Shown piece after piece: positions 26,465 through 35,021 of a stretch of DNA of 64,000 nucleotides. The stretch is from FEB-22 sp003105195. GTDB lineage: Bacteria; Pseudomonadota; Alphaproteobacteria; Rhizobiales; Xanthobacteraceae. The notes under the pieces are model-generated. The model ran no database searches, had not been told where the DNA came from, and saw nothing but the letters and a program-made list of their open reading frames with translations. The number at the start of each line of letters is the position of its first letter. Position 1 is the first letter of the stretch. A program made the translations under genes and the position numbers. The stretch lies in NCBI GenBank assembly GCA_027493405.1, contig JAOSKV010000002.1:1-64000 (forward strand), read 5' to 3'.

Positions 26465-28389
26465 CAGGCCGGCTCCAGCTCCACCAGCAGCTGGCCGGGG
26501 GCGACCTGCGCGCCCGCCACGACATGCACGGCTGCGACGCGCCCGCTGAGGGGCGCCGTGAGGCCGTGCTCCATCTTCATGGCCTCGAGAACCACCAGCG
26601 GCCCGCCCGCCGCGATGGGATCGCCCGCCTTAGCGTGCACGGCGACCACCCGCCCGTTCATCGGGGCGACCACGCGGCCGTCGCTCGCCGCGGCGCCGCG
26701 ATGCGCCGGCGGGGCATGCAGCGTGTCGGTCAGCCGCCAGCTTTCGCCGCCGCGGGCGAGGTCGAGGGCGTCGCGGTCGCGGACGAACACGACCGTCTCG
26801 ACCGTGTCGCCGCAGGCGATGCGGGCCCGCGGCGGCGCGAGCCAGAGGATGCGCAGGGCGATGCGGGCGCCGTCGATCTCGGCCTCGTAGGCGCCGTCTG
26901 CAAACCGCAGTGCGATCTCCCGGTCGGCGATCCGGAACCGCATGCTGCGCGCCGGATTGCTGCTCCAGGAGGTCCATTCGCCGAAGCCCGTGCCCTCCGC
27001 GATGAGCACGGCCGCGATCGCCAGGGTCGTCGCAGCGGGTGTGGCGGGCGCGGAGGCCGCGAAACGGCGTGCGACGAAATCCGTGGTGGCGCGGCCGTCC
27101 GCGAAGGTCTCCTCGCGCAGCAGCGCGGCCAGGAACGCCTTGTTGGTCGGCACGCCGAGCGCCACGGTGTCGTCGAGCGCCTGGGCGAGGCGCAGGCGCG
27201 CGGCCTCGCGGGTCGGGCCGTGGGCGATGACCTTGGCGATCAGCGAATCGTAGTAGGGCGCGATCTCGGCGCCGGTTTCCAGGGCGTGATCGATGCGCAC
27301 GCCCGCGACCGGAGCCCAGAGCGAGAGCCGCCCGGCCTGTGGCAGGAACGCCGCGTCCTCGGCGCAGAGGCGCGCTTCGATCGCATGGCCCACAAAGCGG
27401 ATCTGGTCCTGAGCCCAAGGCAGCGGTTCGCCGGCCGCGACACGGAGCTGCCATTCGACGAGATCGAGGCCGGTGACGAGCTCGGTCACCGGGTGCTCGA
27501 CCTGCAGCCGCGTGTTCGCCTCCAGGAAGGCGAAGCTGCCGGCCTCATCGAGCAGGAACTCGATGGTGCCGGCGCCCACATAGCTCACGGCGCGGGCGGC
27601 CGCGACGGCCGCGGCGCCGAGGCGTGCCCGCAAGGCGGCGTCCACGGCCGGCGAGGGACTCTCCTCGATGAGCTTCTGGTGCCGGCGCTGCACCGAGCAG
27701 TCGCGCTCGCCGAGATGCACGATGCTGCCGTGGGTGTCGGCGAAGACCTGAACCTCGACATGGCGGGCGTTCTCGACGGCGCGCTCGAGCAGCAGGCGGC
27801 CGTCGCCGAAGGCGTGCAGGGCTTCCGAGCGGGCCTGCGCCAGGGCCGGCAGGAGCTCGCTCTCGCGATCGACCAGCCGCATGCCGCGGCCGCCGCCGCC
27901 CGCCGCGGCCTTCACCATCACGGGCCAGCCGATCACCTGCGCGGCGCGGGCGAGCGCGGCGTCGCCCTGGTCGGCGCCGTCATAGCCCGCCAGCACGGGC
28001 ACGCCGGCCGCATGGGCGAGGCGCTTCGCCTCCGCCTTGTCGCCCATGGTGCGGATCGCGGCGGGGGTCGGGCCGACCCAGGTCAAGCCCGCCGCCAGCA
28101 CGGCCTCGGCGAACTCGGCGCTTTCGGCCAGGAAGCCGTAGCCCGGATGCACCGCGTCGGCGCCGGCCTGGCGCGCGGCCGCGAGGAGCGCCTCGATGTT
28201 CAGGTAGGAGTCTCGCGGCGCGGCGCCGCCGATCCGCACGGCCGCGTCCATCTCGCGCGCGTGGCGCGCCTGCGTGTCGGCGTCCGAAAAGACCGCGACC
28301 GTGCGCAGGCCCATGCGCCGCGCCGTGCGCGCGATGCGCAGCGCGATCTCGCCGCGGTTCGCGATCAGCAGCGTGCGGATGTCGGGCAT
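26464..28389 (-). CDS. biotin-dependent acyl-CoA carboxylase alpha chain (AtuF/MccA-like)
   Basis: The 641-residue chain has a biotin carboxylase domain (IANRGEIALRIARTARRMGL, KAAAGGGGRGMRLV in ATP-grasp, ERDCSVQRRHQKLIEESPSP, FLEANTRLQVEHPVTE), a linker domain and a biotin carrier domain with EAMKMEHGL, the biotin on about Lys605. It makes carboxybiotin for the carboxyltransferase encoded two genes upstream. The likely substrates are methylcrotonyl- or geranyl-CoA-like branched enoyl-CoAs, inferred from the atu-like context. It is separated from the upstream dehydrogenase gene by 19 bp. Confidence 0.94.
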   Translation of the reverse strand: MPDIRTLLIANRGEIALRIARTARRMGLRTVAVFSDADTQARHAREMDAAVRIGGAAPRDSYLNIEALLAAARQAGADAVHPGYGFLAESAEFAEAVLAAGLTWVGPTPAAIRTMGDKAEAKRLAHAAGVPVLAGYDGADQGDAALARAAQVIGWPVMVKAAAGGGGRGMRLVDRESELLPALAQARSEALHAFGDGRLLLERAVENARHVEVQVFADTHGSIVHLGERDCSVQRRHQKLIEESPSPAVDAALRARLGAAAVAAARAVSYVGAGTIEFLLDEAGSFAFLEANTRLQVEHPVTELVTGLDLVEWQLRVAAGEPLPWAQDQIRFVGHAIEARLCAEDAAFLPQAGRLSLWAPVAGVRIDHALETGAEIAPYYDSLIAKVIAHGPTREAARLRLAQALDDTVALGVPTNKAFLAALLREETFADGRATTDFVARRFAASAPATPAATTLAIAAVLIAEGTGFGEWTSWSSNPARSMRFRIADREIALRFADGAYEAEIDGARIALRILWLAPPRARIACGDTVETVVFVRDRDALDLARGGESWRLTDTLHAPPAHRGAAASDGRVVAPMNGRVVAVHAKAGDPIAAGGPLVVLEAMKMEHGLTAPLSGRVAAVHVVAGAQVAPGQLLVELEPA

Positions 28390-28408
28390 GGTGGTGCGAC
28401 GCGCGGCG

Positions 28409-29560
28409 CTAGTTGGCCGGATAGGTGCGCATGAACTTGCAGATGATGCCCAGCATCACCTCGTCGGCGCCGCCGCCGATGGAGGCGAGCCGGCTGTCGC
28501 GATAGAAGCGCGAGACCGGGTTGTCCCAGGTGTAGCCCATGCCGCCCCAGAACTGCAGGCAGGTGTCCGCGACGGTCCGGGCGAGGCGCCCCGCCTTCAG
28601 CTTGGCCATGGAGGCGAGCATCGTGACGTCGGCGCCGTCGACGTAGAGCTCGACCGCGCGGTAGACCAGCGCGCGCAGGCTCTCGAGCTCGGTCTGGCAC
28701 TCGGCGAGATGGAAATGCACCCATTGCTGGTCGAGCACGGTCGCGCCGAACAGCTTGCGCTCGCGCGTATAGGCGACCGTGTCGTCGATGCAGTTCTGCA
28801 GGCCCTGGAGCATGTTGGCGGCGGCCCACAGGCGTTCCTCCTGGAACTGCAGCATCTGGTAGACGAAGCCCTTGTTCTCCTCGCCGATCCGGTAGCGCTG
28901 CGGCACGCGCACGTCCTCGAAGAAGATCTGGGCGGTGTCGGACGACATCATGCCGATCTTGTCGATCGTCCTGGCGATGCTGATGCCCCGGGTCTTCATG
29001 GGCAGGCAGATCAGGGTCTTGTTCTTGTGCGGCTGGCCCTCCGAGGTGTTGGCGAGCAGGCACATCCAGTCGGCCTGGGTCCCGCTGGTGGTCCAGAGCT
29101 TGCCGCCGTTGATGACGTAGTCGTCGCCGTCGCGCCGCGCCGTGGTCTTGATCGAGGCGACGTCGGAGCCGGCGCCGGGCTCGGAGACGCCGAGGCAGGC
29201 GACGTAGTCGCCGGCGATCGACGGGGCGAGGAACTCGCGCCTGAGCTCGTCCGAGCCGAAGCGCGCGAGCGCCGGCGTCGCCATGTCGGTCTGCACGCCG
29301 ATCGCCATGGGCACGCCGCCGCAGCGGATGTGGCCGAGCGTCTCGGCCATCACCATGGCGTAGGACCAGTCGAGGCCGCTGCCGCCGTATTCGGTCGGCT
29401 TGGTCAGGCCGAGGAAGCCGAGGCCGCCGAGCTTCTTGAACAGGTCGTGGGCCGGGAAGATCTCGGCCGCCTCCCACGCGTCGACATGCGGATTCACCTC
29501 CTGCTCGATGAAGCGCTCGAGATTGCGCCGCAGCTCCTCATGCTCGTGGGTGAGCTTCAT
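28409..29560 (-). CDS. acyl-CoA dehydrogenase (second paralogue)
   Basis: A 383-residue dehydrogenase: LTHEHEELRRNLERFIEQEV, CLGVSEPGAGSDVASIKTTA, GGKLWTTSG, ERKLFGATVLDQQWVHFHLA, and WGGMGYTWDNPVSRFYRDSR with GGGADEVMLGII at the C-terminus. It differs enough from the paralogue downstream to act on another intermediate. Sits between the two carboxylase genes, as dehydrogenase genes do in liu and atu operons. The ATG at 29560 follows GGAGGGATGGA. Confidence 0.92.
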   Translation of the reverse strand: MKLTHEHEELRRNLERFIEQEVNPHVDAWEAAEIFPAHDLFKKLGGLGFLGLTKPTEYGGSGLDWSYAMVMAETLGHIRCGGVPMAIGVQTDMATPALARFGSDELRREFLAPSIAGDYVACLGVSEPGAGSDVASIKTTARRDGDDYVINGGKLWTTSGTQADWMCLLANTSEGQPHKNKTLICLPMKTRGISIARTIDKIGMMSSDTAQIFFEDVRVPQRYRIGEENKGFVYQMLQFQEERLWAAANMLQGLQNCIDDTVAYTRERKLFGATVLDQQWVHFHLAECQTELESLRALVYRAVELYVDGADVTMLASMAKLKAGRLARTVADTCLQFWGGMGYTWDNPVSRFYRDSRLASIGGGADEVMLGIICKFMRTYPAN

Positions 29561-29571
29561 TCCATCCCTCC

Positions 29572-31182
29572 TCAAGGCCGCGCGACGCCGAACTGGATGG
29601 GCCGGACGGCCCGGCGATCCGCTTCCCGGCAGATCGACAGCGCATAGCCCAGCACGTTGCGGGTGTCGCGCGGATCGATGATGCCGTCGTCGAGCATCAG
29701 CGCGCTGGTCACGAAGGCGCTGCTCTGGCGCTCGAAGTTCTCGACGATCTTCTGCCTCATGCTCGCGATGGCCTTCGCGTCGGGCTCCTCGCCCTTGCGC
29801 TTTGCGCCCGCCTCCATGACGATCGCCATGGTCAGCGCAGCCTGCTCGGCGCCCATGACGGCGGTCTGGGCGTTGGGCCAGGAGAACAGGAAGCGCGGAT
29901 TGTAGGCGCGGCCGCACATGCCGTAATTGCCGGCGCCGTAGGAGGCGCCGCACATCAGGGTGATCTGCGGCACGCCGGCATTGGCGACGGCCTGGATCAT
30001 CTTCGAGCCGTGCTTGATCATGCCGGCCTCCTCGGAGGCCTTGCCGACGATGTAGCCGGTGGTGTTCTGCAGATAGAGGAGCGGCAGCCCGGCCTGGCAG
30101 CAGGCCTGGATGAAATGGGTCGCCTTGGTGGCGCCGGCCGGATCGAGCGGGCCGTTGTTGGTGACGATGCCGACGCGGATCCCCTGCAGTGCGGCGTGGC
30201 CGCAGACCGTCGCCGGGCCGTAGTCTGGCTTGAAGTCGAGGAAGTCGGATTCGTCCACGAGACGCGCGATCACCTCGCGCATGTCGATCGGCTTCTTCGG
30301 GTCCTCGGGCATCAGCCCGAGCAGCTCGTCGGCCGGGTAGCGCGGCGGCCTGCCCTGCGGCGCCGGCGCGGCGCCCCAGTCGAGGCGCGCGAGCAGCTCG
30401 CGGGCGAGCCGCACGCCGTCGGCGTCGTCCTCGGCCAGGTATTCGCCGAGGCCCGAGACATGCGTGTGCATCACGGCGCCGCCGAGCTCCTCGTCGGTCG
30501 CGATCTCGCCGGTGGCCGCCTTGAGCAAAGGCGGACCCGCCAGGAACGCCTTGGCGCGGCCGCGCACCATGATCACGTAGTCGGAAAGCCCCGGCATGTA
30601 GGCGCCGCCCGCCGTGGACGAGCCGTGCACCACGGTGACGACCGGGATGCCGGCCGCCGACAGGCGCGCCAGGTTGTAGAAGATCGCGCCGCCGAGAACG
30701 AACCCCTCGACCCGGTACTTGAGCAGGTTGGCGCCGGCGGACTCGACCAGGTGCACGAAGGGCAGCCTGTTGGCGATCGCCAGCTCCTGAGCGCGCAGGA
30801 GCTTCTCGCGGCCCATGCTCTGGATCGCGCCCGCGTCGATGCCGGAATCGCTCGCCACCACGAGCGCGCGCACGCCCGCGACATGGCCGATGCCCGAGAT
30901 CATGCCGCCACCCGGGATGGATTTCTCCGGATCCGGATGGTCGAGGCCGAATCCCGCGATGGAGGAGAGCTCGAGCCAGGGGGAGCCGGCATCCAGCAGC
31001 CGCGCGATGCGCTCGCGCGGCAGCAGCTGGCCGCGCCTGTCGAACAGGGGCTTGGCCCTGGCGGATTCGGTCGCGGCGCGCGCCTCGAGGGCACGCAGCC
31101 TCCCGATCAACGCCAGCATGTGCGCGCGGTTGCGCCGGAACGTATCGCTCGAAGTGTCGATGCGGGTCGCGATCGCCGGCAC
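29572..31182 (-). CDS. acyl-CoA carboxylase beta chain / carboxyltransferase (AtuC/MccB-like)
   Basis: The 536-residue protein has the crotonase-like carboxyltransferase domains: RERIARLLDAGSPWLELSSI, FVHLVESAGANL, VVTVVHGSSTAGGAYMPGLS, then GIVTNNGPLDPAGATKATHF, CGASYGAGNYGMCGRAYNPR and FSWPNAQTAVMGAEQAA. It takes CO2 from carboxybiotin onto a branched enoyl-CoA. Two GTG starts exist: 31188 overlaps the SDR stop, while 31182 has GGAG five bases upstream, so I chose 31182. It pairs with the biotin chain at 26464-28389. Confidence 0.93.
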   Translation of the reverse strand: MPAIATRIDTSSDTFRRNRAHMLALIGRLRALEARAATESARAKPLFDRRGQLLPRERIARLLDAGSPWLELSSIAGFGLDHPDPEKSIPGGGMISGIGHVAGVRALVVASDSGIDAGAIQSMGREKLLRAQELAIANRLPFVHLVESAGANLLKYRVEGFVLGGAIFYNLARLSAAGIPVVTVVHGSSTAGGAYMPGLSDYVIMVRGRAKAFLAGPPLLKAATGEIATDEELGGAVMHTHVSGLGEYLAEDDADGVRLARELLARLDWGAAPAPQGRPPRYPADELLGLMPEDPKKPIDMREVIARLVDESDFLDFKPDYGPATVCGHAALQGIRVGIVTNNGPLDPAGATKATHFIQACCQAGLPLLYLQNTTGYIVGKASEEAGMIKHGSKMIQAVANAGVPQITLMCGASYGAGNYGMCGRAYNPRFLFSWPNAQTAVMGAEQAALTMAIVMEAGAKRKGEEPDAKAIASMRQKIVENFERQSSAFVTSALMLDDGIIDPRDTRNVLGYALSICREADRRAVRPIQFGVARP

Positions 31183-31184
31183 GT

Positions 31185-32042
31185 TCACTCCAGGACCTTG
31201 GGCTTGACCGCGAGGTGGAAGCCGTCGAAGGGCACCGTGCTCGTGCCGGCGCCGACCTGCTCCCAGACGCGCTTGGCGTTGGGCGCCGCGCCGTCGACCC
31301 GCAGGCAGGCGCCCGAGATGAAGGCCGCGGCCGGCGAGAGCAGGAACACGATCGCGGCCGAGACCTCCGATTCGGTGCCGAGGCGGCCGAGCGGCACCTT
31401 GCCGGGCAGCGCACGGATATGCGCGGCCATCTCGGGCGGATAGCGGTCGAGGCCGCTCGACGCGATCCAGCCGGGCGCGATGGCGTTCACGCGCACCGGG
31501 GCCCATTCCAGCGCGGCGGTCTCGGTGAAGTTCAGCATGCCGGCGCGGGCGGCGCCCGAGTGGCCCATGCCGGGCATGCCCATCCACATGTCGGCGATCA
31601 TGTTCACGATCGCGCCGCCATGGGCCTTCATGTGCTGCACGTAGCATTCGCGCGCCATCAGGAAGCCGCCCGTGAGGTTGGTGCGCACCACGGCGTCCCA
31701 GCCGCGCGCCGAGATCTTCTCGAGCGGCGCCGCGAACTGGCCGCCCGCATTGTTGACCAGGAAGTCGAGCCGGCCGAAGTCGCGCAGCGCGGCCTGCACC
31801 ACGTCCCTGACGCGCTCCTCCTCGCGGATGTCGCAGTCGAACACGTGGGCCGTGCCGCCCGATCCGGCGATCTCGCGGGCGACGGCCTCGAGCTTGCCGC
31901 TGTCGCGGCCGACCAGCGCCACGCGCGCGCCGAGCGCGGCGAGCTCGTGGGCCGTGCAGCGGCCGAGCCCGCTGCCGGCGCCCGTGACGATGCCGGCCCG
32001 ACCCGCGAACAGGTCCGCCCGGAAGACCGATTGGAAGGTCAT
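31185..32042 (-). CDS. SDR oxidoreductase, 2-enoyl-CoA-reductase (PECR/AtuB)-like
   Basis: A 285-residue Rossmann enzyme with TGAGSGLG (residues 20-27) and FLVNNAGGQFAAP. The Tyr-x3-Lys active site of classical SDRs is absent: that position reads GMGHSGAARAGMLNFTETAA, as in peroxisomal trans-2-enoyl-CoA reductase and dienoyl-CoA reductases. It therefore likely reduces or acts on an enoyl-CoA. First gene of the six-gene leftward acyl-CoA operon. The ATG at 32042 lies only 6 bp from a perfect TetR-type palindrome with no ribosome site between, so translation may be leaderless; a TTG at 32054 is inside the palindrome. Confidence 0.88.
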   Translation of the reverse strand: MTFQSVFRADLFAGRAGIVTGAGSGLGRCTAHELAALGARVALVGRDSGKLEAVAREIAGSGGTAHVFDCDIREEERVRDVVQAALRDFGRLDFLVNNAGGQFAAPLEKISARGWDAVVRTNLTGGFLMARECYVQHMKAHGGAIVNMIADMWMGMPGMGHSGAARAGMLNFTETAALEWAPVRVNAIAPGWIASSGLDRYPPEMAAHIRALPGKVPLGRLGTESEVSAAIVFLLSPAAAFISGACLRVDGAAPNAKRVWEQVGAGTSTVPFDGFHLAVKPKVLE

Positions 32043-32048
32043 GGCGAC

Positions 32049-32068
32049 TACCAAGCAAATGCTTGGTA
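32049..32068. promoter_or_regulatory. TetR-type operator TACCAAGCA-AA-TGCTTGGTA
   Basis: TACCAAGCAAATGCTTGGTA has perfect 9-bp arms and a 2-bp centre. It sits immediately upstream of the first gene of the acyl-CoA operon. Its right half and centre recur at 16734-16749 in front of the AtuA and transporter operons. I infer it is bound by the TetR protein at 14121-14933. Confidence 0.8.
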
Positions 32069-32228
32069 AGTGTCGGACAGGGCCGGGGTGGCGTCAACCG
32101 GCTTGCCGCCGGTGGCAAGCCTCGCGCCGCGCTCGAAGGGAGAAGAGCTGCCCGGGCGGTTCATCCCTTCAAGGCTCGGCACTGCGTGCCGAGCGCCTCA
32201 GGATGACGGGGATGCGATCGCCGCGCGG

Positions 32229-32997
32229 CTATCCCTGCGACGAATATCCGCCGTCGACCGCGATGGTGGCGCCGGTGACGAAGTCGGAGGCGGCGCTCGC
32301 CAGGAACACGGCGGTGCCGGAAAGGGAAATCGTCGGGCAGGCCCCAGCGCCCCGCGGGCGTACGGGCGAGCACCCGCTCGTTCAGCCCCTGCACCTGCTG
32401 GCGCGCTGCCCGGGTGAGGTCGGTATCGATCCAGCCCGGCAGGATGGAGTTCACCTGGATGTTGTCCTTGGCCCAGGCGGTCGCCATGGCCTTGCTCATC
32501 TGCACGATGCCGCCCTTGCTCGCCGCATAGGCGACCGTGTAGGGGGCGCCGAAGATCGACATCATCGAGCCGATATTGATGATCTTGCCGCCGCGCGCCC
32601 TGACCATCTCGGGATAGGCGGCGTGGCTGCAGAGGAAGGCGCCGGTCAGGTTGATGTCGATCACCTGCTGCCATTCGGCGAGCGTGTAGTCCTGCGGCGG
32701 CTTGCGGATCGCGATGCCGGCATTGTTGACCAGGATGTCGAGGCGTCCGAGCTGCGCGACCGTCTGCGCCACCATCGCCTTCACCGAGTCCTCGCGGGTG
32801 ACGTCCACCTCGACGGCGATCGCCTTGGCGCCGAGCGCCGCGATCTCCTTCACGGCGGCGGCGTTCTTGTCCTTCTGGCGGCCCGCCACCACCACCGCGG
32901 AGCCGGCCTGCGCGAACCCCTTGGCCATGCCGAGGCCGATGCCGCCATTGCCGCCGGTGACGACGGCCACGCGTCCGTTCAAGTCGAAAAGCTTCAT
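32229..32997 (-). CDS. classical SDR oxidoreductase, frameshifted near 32325
   Basis: MKLFDLNGRVAVVTGGNGGI starts a normal NAD(P)-dependent SDR with TGGNGGIG, NNAGIAIRKPP and the YAASK active-site motif. Near 32320-32335 the frame changes: the C-terminal part GTAVFLASAASDFVTGATIA, VDGGYSSQG ends at 32229 in another frame. Both parts are intact, so I read this as one indel in sequence, not a dead gene. The product would be about 255 residues. It follows livF of transporter 2 by 32 bp and is probably its last operon gene, oxidising or reducing the imported compound. Confidence 0.82.
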
Positions 32998-33029
32998 GAG
33001 GTCTCACCCTTGGTCACGAGGCGTCTTGG

Positions 33030-33789
33030 TCACGAGGCGTGCGTCGCCGCGACGCCGAGGTGGCGATCCAGAATGGCGGGCTCCCGGGACAATTCCTCCG
33101 GGGTCCCCGAGAACACGAACTGCCCGGAGGCGATGACGTGGATGTCATCGGCGATCGCCATCGCCAATGCAAGGTTCTGCTCGACCAACAGGATGGAATG
33201 GCCGCGGGCGCGGACATTGCGCATGATCTCCTCGACCTGCTGCACGAGCTTGGGCGAGAGCCCCTCGGACGGCTCGTCCATCAGGATCAGCTCGGGATTG
33301 GCCATCAGGGCCCGCGCAATCGCCAGCATCTGCTGCTCGCCGCCGCTGAGCGCGCTGCCGTCGTGGTGCATCCGCTCGGCGAGCTGCGGGAATTCCGCCG
33401 TCACGGTGGCCAAGTCCCATTCGGCGCGCGCAGCACCCTGGTCGCGCCGTCCACGCGCGAGCGCGCTGGTCGGAAGGCTGAGGTTCTCGCGGACCGAGAG
33501 GGTCTTGAAGATGCGCCGGCCCTGGGGGACCAGCGCGATGCCGGCCTGGGCGATGCGATAGGGCGGCGCCCCCGCGAGGCTGCGGCCCTTGAACGCCACC
33601 TCGCCGCGGCGCGGCGGGGGTGAGACCGGCGACGGAGCGGATCAATGTCGTCTTGCCCATGCCGTTGCGGCCGAGGATCGCGACGATGCGGCCGGCATGG
33701 ACCGCGAGCGAGACGCCGTGCAGCACATGGCTGTCGCCGTAATAGGTGTGGATGTCGCGCACGGCGAGGAGGGGATCAGAGGCGGCCAA
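33030..33789 (-). CDS. branched-chain-type ABC transporter ATP-binding protein LivF (transporter 2), frameshifted near 33610
   Basis: The N-terminal part LLAVRDIHTYYGDSHVLHGV, with Walker A GRNGMGKTT, is in one frame up to a GCGGCGCGGCGGGGG run at about 33603-33620. FKGRSLAGAPPYRIAQAGIA, LVPQGRRIFKTLSVRENL, LSGGEQQMLAIARALMANP and LILMDEPSEGLSP follow in the next frame to 33030. The start is a TTG at 33789 with GAGGTG four bases upstream, overlapping the end of livG. The frameshift is most likely an extra base in the G run. Confidence 0.85.
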
Positions 33790-33835
33790 AATACACCTCG
33801 CGCACCTGGGCGTCGGATTGTACGGCGGCCGGCGG

Positions 33836-33900
33836 GCCCCCGGGGCCCCCCCCCCCCCCGCCCCCCCCCGGGGGGGGGCCCCCCCGCCCCCCCCCCGCCG
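33836..33900. other. C/G homopolymer block
   Basis: Alternating long runs of C and G directly after the first copy of the 20-bp direct repeat; same character as at 8233 and 19690. Confidence 0.65.
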
Positions 33901-34201
33901 CGCGGCGTCGCCGTTCCACCGTCGCCCCCGTCGGGCGCGATCGCCGCTCGACAGGTAGTCCGCTGGGGGAAGGGGCGGGACCGCGTCGCCGGCCGCCGCG
34001 GCCAGAATGCCGTGGTCGACGCAGGGGACCCCATCACCCATTCGACCGCCGGCCTCGCCGGAGCGGATCTGGGCCGCGTGACGGTAAGGCGGTCAGGTCA
34101 GCCGCTCGTAGTCAGCGCCGACGGCCGGTCGGCGGCGTGATGCCATCGAACCCCGCGGGGCCGGCGTCCCCCGCTCTCTGACGTGGCACCATCGCTGAGC
34201 G

Positions 34202-34319
34202 GCTAGTTTAAAATTTGTGATGGAATGGGGATTGTGAGGTTGTTGAGATGGAATGGGGTAGAGAGGAATGAAAAAAGAAGGAAAAAAAATAATGAAGGTA
34301 AAAAGGAGGAGGGGGAAAA
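34202..34319. other. AT-rich, purine-biased stretch foreign to its surroundings
   Basis: About 118 bases of A, G and T (TAGTTTAAAATTTGTGATGG, then GAATGAAAAAAGAAGGAAAA and similar) with almost no C, in a genome of about 70% G+C. It ends at the second 20-bp repeat copy. Confidence 0.7.
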
Positions 34320-35021
34320 GGATTGTACGGCGGCCGGCGTGCCGTCGAGGATCACCTTGCCGCGATGCAGCACGGTGACGTGATCCGCGAGCGCGAGCGC
34401 GATGTCGATGTCGTGCTCGATCACGATCACCGTGATGTCGCGGGAGAGCCCCGCCACGGTCTGGAACAGACGCTGCCGCTCGCTCGGGGAGAGCCCGGCA
34501 CAGGGCTCGTCGAGCAGCAGCACGCGCGGATCGGAGCCGAGCGCGAGCGCCAGCTCCAGCTGCCGCCGCTCGCCGTAGCTCAGGTGCATGACGGCCTCAT
34601 CGGCGCGGCGGTCGAGGCCGACGGTGGCGAGCCCTGCCATCGCCTTCGCCCGGATCTCGCCGAAGGCACCGAGCCGGCGATGCATGGTCCACTTGCGGCG
34701 GCCGGTGCCCATGATGGCGAGGGCGAGGTTCTCGAAGGCGGTGAGCTCGGTGAGCACGTTGGAGATCTGGAACGTGCGGCCCATGCCGCGCGCCGTGCGC
34801 CGGTTCTCGGGCAGATGCGTGATGTCGGTCGCGAACAGGAGCACCCGCCCGGCGCTCGGCTCGAGCGTGCCGGCGATGCAGTGGAACAGCGTGGTCTTGC
34901 CGGCGCCGTTCGGCCCGATCAGGATGCGCCGCTGGCCGGCCGGCACGGCGAGCGAGACCGCGTCGACGGCGCGCAGGCCGCCGAAGCTCTTGGAGAGGAG
35001 ATCGACCTCGACCGCCATCAT
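34203..35021 (-). CDS. branched-chain-type ABC transporter ATP-binding protein LivG (transporter 2), 3' end interrupted
   Basis: MMAVEVDLLSKSFGGLRAVD, Walker A GPNGAGKTT, GRTFQISNVLTELTAFENLA, LSYGERRQLELALALGSDP, Walker B VLLLDEPCAGLSP and EHDIDIALALADHV make a standard LivG. After GTPAAVQS (about 34320) the frame runs into the inserted sequence and stops at 34203 with a Phe/Ser-rich tail. The true end, DAQVREVYFGRL, lies at 33776-33814, beyond the insertion. The start at 35021 overlaps the livM stop (ATGA). Confidence 0.87.
   Translation of the reverse strand: MMAVEVDLLSKSFGGLRAVDAVSLAVPAGQRRILIGPNGAGKTTLFHCIAGTLEPSAGRVLLFATDITHLPENRRTARGMGRTFQISNVLTELTAFENLALAIMGTGRRKWTMHRRLGAFGEIRAKAMAGLATVGLDRRADEAVMHLSYGERRQLELALALGSDPRVLLLDEPCAGLSPSERQRLFQTVAGLSRDITVIVIEHDIDIALALADHVTVLHRGKVILDGTPAAVQSFSPSSFLPSLFFFLLFSFLSTPFHLNNLTIPIPSQILN

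Larger units (their letters stand above)
33815..34339. other. 505-bp insertion between 20-bp direct repeats inside livG (probable assembly artefact)
   Basis: GGATTGTACGGCGGCCGGCG occurs at 33815-33834 and again at 34320-34339. Joining the outer flanks across one copy restores an unbroken livG end (GTPAAVQSDAQVREVYFGRL, stop at 33776). The unit between holds a C/G homopolymer block, a degraded copy of the 3' end of the molybdenum hydroxylase gene (33961-34095 against about 41205-41358, with a 31-bp exact match at 34049-34079) and an AT-rich tail. No transposase or inverted ends are seen. Confidence 0.75.

Noticed and set aside
33815..34339. Mobile element with 20-bp target-site duplication
   Set aside because: No transposase, no inverted ends, and the interior is homopolymer noise plus a blurred copy of a nearby gene; an assembly artefact is simpler.
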